In this document: positions 6,752 through 8,058 of the stretch, piece by piece
How positions within the stretch are numbered: position 1 is the stretch's first letter
How the letters are laid out: every line of letters starts with the position of its first letter
Assembly: GCA_024683255.1 (NCBI GenBank)
Contig: JAIKYL010000161.1
Span: 1-8,058, forward strand
DNA from: Bacteroidales bacterium
Lineage (GTDB): Bacteria; Bacteroidota; Bacteroidia; Bacteroidales; UBA932
DNA length: 8,058 bases
Reading direction: 5' to 3'
Notes under the pieces: generated by a model
Seen by the model: the letters and a program-made list of their open reading frames with translations, nothing else
Databases searched by the model: none
What the model was told of the DNA's origin: nothing
Translations under genes and position numbers: made by a program

Positions 6752-8058
6752 ATGAAACGCCTCATTGTTGTCTTTGCCGCGCTGTGCGTTCTGGCCGGCT
6801 GCTCTCAAAATTCCGAAATGGACCGTTATATCAACCGTTTAATGGACGGGATGACGCTGGAACAGAAAATCGGCCAGCTGAATCTTCATTCTGCATCCGG
6901 GTTCATTTCCGCCGCCCGTGTTACGGAGGAGGATGAGAATGTGAAGCTGCTCAAGGCCGGAGAACTGGGCGGGCTGTATGGCAGTGGGGACGTGGAGTAT
7001 CTCCGCAAGATCCAGGAGATTGCGCTGGAGTCCGGCGCCGGTATTCCGCTCATTACGGGCATGGATGTGATCCACGGCTGCGAAACCGTTTTTCCCATCC
7101 CCCTGGCCCTTTCTACCTCTTGGAACATGGAGCTCATTGAAAAGACGGCCCGGGTGGCGGCAACGGAGGCATCGGCCAAGGGCATCAACTGGGTGTTCAG
7201 TCCCATGGTGGACATCTGCCGGGACGCCCGCTGGGGACGCATTGCGGAAGGTGGCGGCGAGGATCCCTTCCTGGGCGGAGAGATTGCCAAAGCCATGGTA
7301 TACGGCTATCAGGGCAGGGATGCCGAATATGCCGATGATGAGGTGATGACCTGCGTGAAGCACTATGCCCTGTATGGCGGAGCAGAGGCCGGAAGGGACT
7401 ACAATTCCGTATTCCTGAGCCGCCAGGAGGCTCTTAATGGATATTTGCGTCCGTATCAGCAGGCCGCTTATGCGGGTGCCGGCAGCTATATGAGTTCCTT
7501 CAATGAGTTCGAGGGCATTCCCGCCACCATGAATCCCTATCTGATGGACGAGTTACTCCGTAAGGACTGGGGCTTTGACGGATTCATCGTGAGCGACGCC
7601 ACCGCCATCTTGGAAGAAGTGGCACACGGCATCGGTGACCTGCAGGAAGTGAGCGCCCGTTCCCTCCAGGCCGGTTTGGACATGGACATGAACTCCGACG
7701 GTTTTGTGGGAACGCTCAAGAAATCCCTGGCGGAGGGACGTGTCTCTGAGGCCGATATCAACCGCGCCTGCCGCCGCATCCTGGAAGCCAAATACAAGCT
7801 GGGCCTGTTTGAAGACCCCTTCAGATATCTGAATCCGGACCGCGCTGCTACGGATGTGTATACGCCTGAGAATCTGGCGTTTGCCCGTGAAGTATCCCAC
7901 GAGTGTCAGGTCCTCCTGAAAAACGACGGAGTTCTTCCGTTAAAGAAAGGAACCCGCGTTGCCGTAGTGGGGCCGCTTGCTAAAGATGCCACGTCCATGG
8001 CCGGCATGTGGGCCACCTCCAGCCACAATTCAGAGTGCGTCACGCTCTTTGACGGAAT
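6752..8058 (+). CDS. Lipoprotein glycoside hydrolase family 3 (beta-glucosidase / beta-xylosidase type), 3' end cut off by the window
   Basis: Seen: 435 codons from ATG at 6752 with no stop before the edge. The N-terminus MKRLIVVFAALCVLAGCSQ is a lipoprotein signal with lipobox LAGC, so C17 should carry the lipid. The GH3 (beta/alpha)8 domain covers about 25-360: substrate-binding MDVIHG (D105), WGRIAEGGGEDP (161-172), KHY (203-205), and the nucleophile D282 in GFDGFIVSDAT. The second, alpha/beta sandwich domain starts near VLLKNDGVLPL (about 387) with VAVVGPLA at 403-410; the acid/base glutamate lies beyond the window. Family knowledge: retaining exo-glycosidases that remove terminal beta-linked sugars, usually periplasmic in Bacteroidota. 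No clear acidic lipoprotein export signal follows C17, so a periplasmic location is favoured. The exact sugar cannot be told. A GH43 gene at the other end of the window suggests hemicellulose use. Confidence 0.95.
   Translation, partial: MKRLIVVFAALCVLAGCSQNSEMDRYINRLMDGMTLEQKIGQLNLHSASGFISAARVTEEDENVKLLKAGELGGLYGSGDVEYLRKIQEIALESGAGIPLITGMDVIHGCETVFPIPLALSTSWNMELIEKTARVAATEASAKGINWVFSPMVDICRDARWGRIAEGGGEDPFLGGEIAKAMVYGYQGRDAEYADDEVMTCVKHYALYGGAEAGRDYNSVFLSRQEALNGYLRPYQQAAYAGAGSYMSSFNEFEGIPATMNPYLMDELLRKDWGFDGFIVSDATAILEEVAHGIGDLQEVSARSLQAGLDMDMNSDGFVGTLKKSLAEGRVSEADINRACRRILEAKYKLGLFEDPFRYLNPDRAATDVYTPENLAFAREVSHECQVLLKNDGVLPLKKGTRVAVVGPLAKDATSMAGMWATSSHNSECVTLFDG

Noticed and set aside
6839..7363. 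Minus-strand frames opposite the GH3 gene (6839-7363, 7553-7900)
   Set aside because: They are shadows of a strongly supported GH3 coding region and show no family motifs.
1..8058. Search by eye for CRISPR arrays, insertion sequences, phage genes, toxin-antitoxin pairs or a defence system
   Set aside because: No repeat array, transposase, integrase or defence motif was seen. The genes are housekeeping or glycan-degrading and look alike in base composition.

Overview
This is an 8 kb chromosomal stretch from a fairly GC-rich member of the Bacteroidota, most likely Bacteroidales. The evidence is the promoter type (TTG, 20 bp, TAnnTTTG, seen three times), the lack of Shine-Dalgarno sequences before the start codons, and the protein families present (a patatin/POTRA/outer-membrane-barrel fusion, and secreted GH43 and GH3 glycosidases). 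The genus cannot be fixed from sequence alone.

Layout. Position 1 to 1165 (minus) is the 5' part of a secreted GH43 glycosidase gene whose 3' end lies outside the window. Position 1180 to 1511 (minus) has no protein gene; it holds the RNase P RNA gene, rnpB, with its own promoter reading out of the end of recX. Position 1522 to 5423 (minus) is a tight three-gene operon in the order rlmN, patatin-like outer-membrane phospholipase, recX. The first two genes overlap by 4 nt (ATGA) and the last two are 3 nt apart. Position 5424 to 5609 is a divergent control region with back-to-back promoters for rlmN (minus) and recA (plus). recA occupies 5610 to 6644. A perfect 15-bp inverted repeat follows at 6667 to 6710, then a promoter element and a lipoprotein GH3 beta-glucosidase-type gene that runs off the right edge.

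How it fits together. The centre is housekeeping: RecA and its modulator RecX are both present but on divergent transcripts, RlmN modifies 23S rRNA and tRNA, and RNase P RNA matures tRNA. Both edges carry enzymes for plant-type glycan breakdown (GH43 and GH3), typical of a polysaccharide-feeding gut or rumen Bacteroidales. No mobile element, CRISPR array, defence system, tRNA or plainly foreign segment was seen. The points most worth a second look are the non-coding rnpB and its promoter, the GH43 gene starting 14 nt behind rnpB with no promoter of its own, the apparently leaderless rlmN, the patatin-barrel fusion, and the inverted repeat in the GH3 promoter region.
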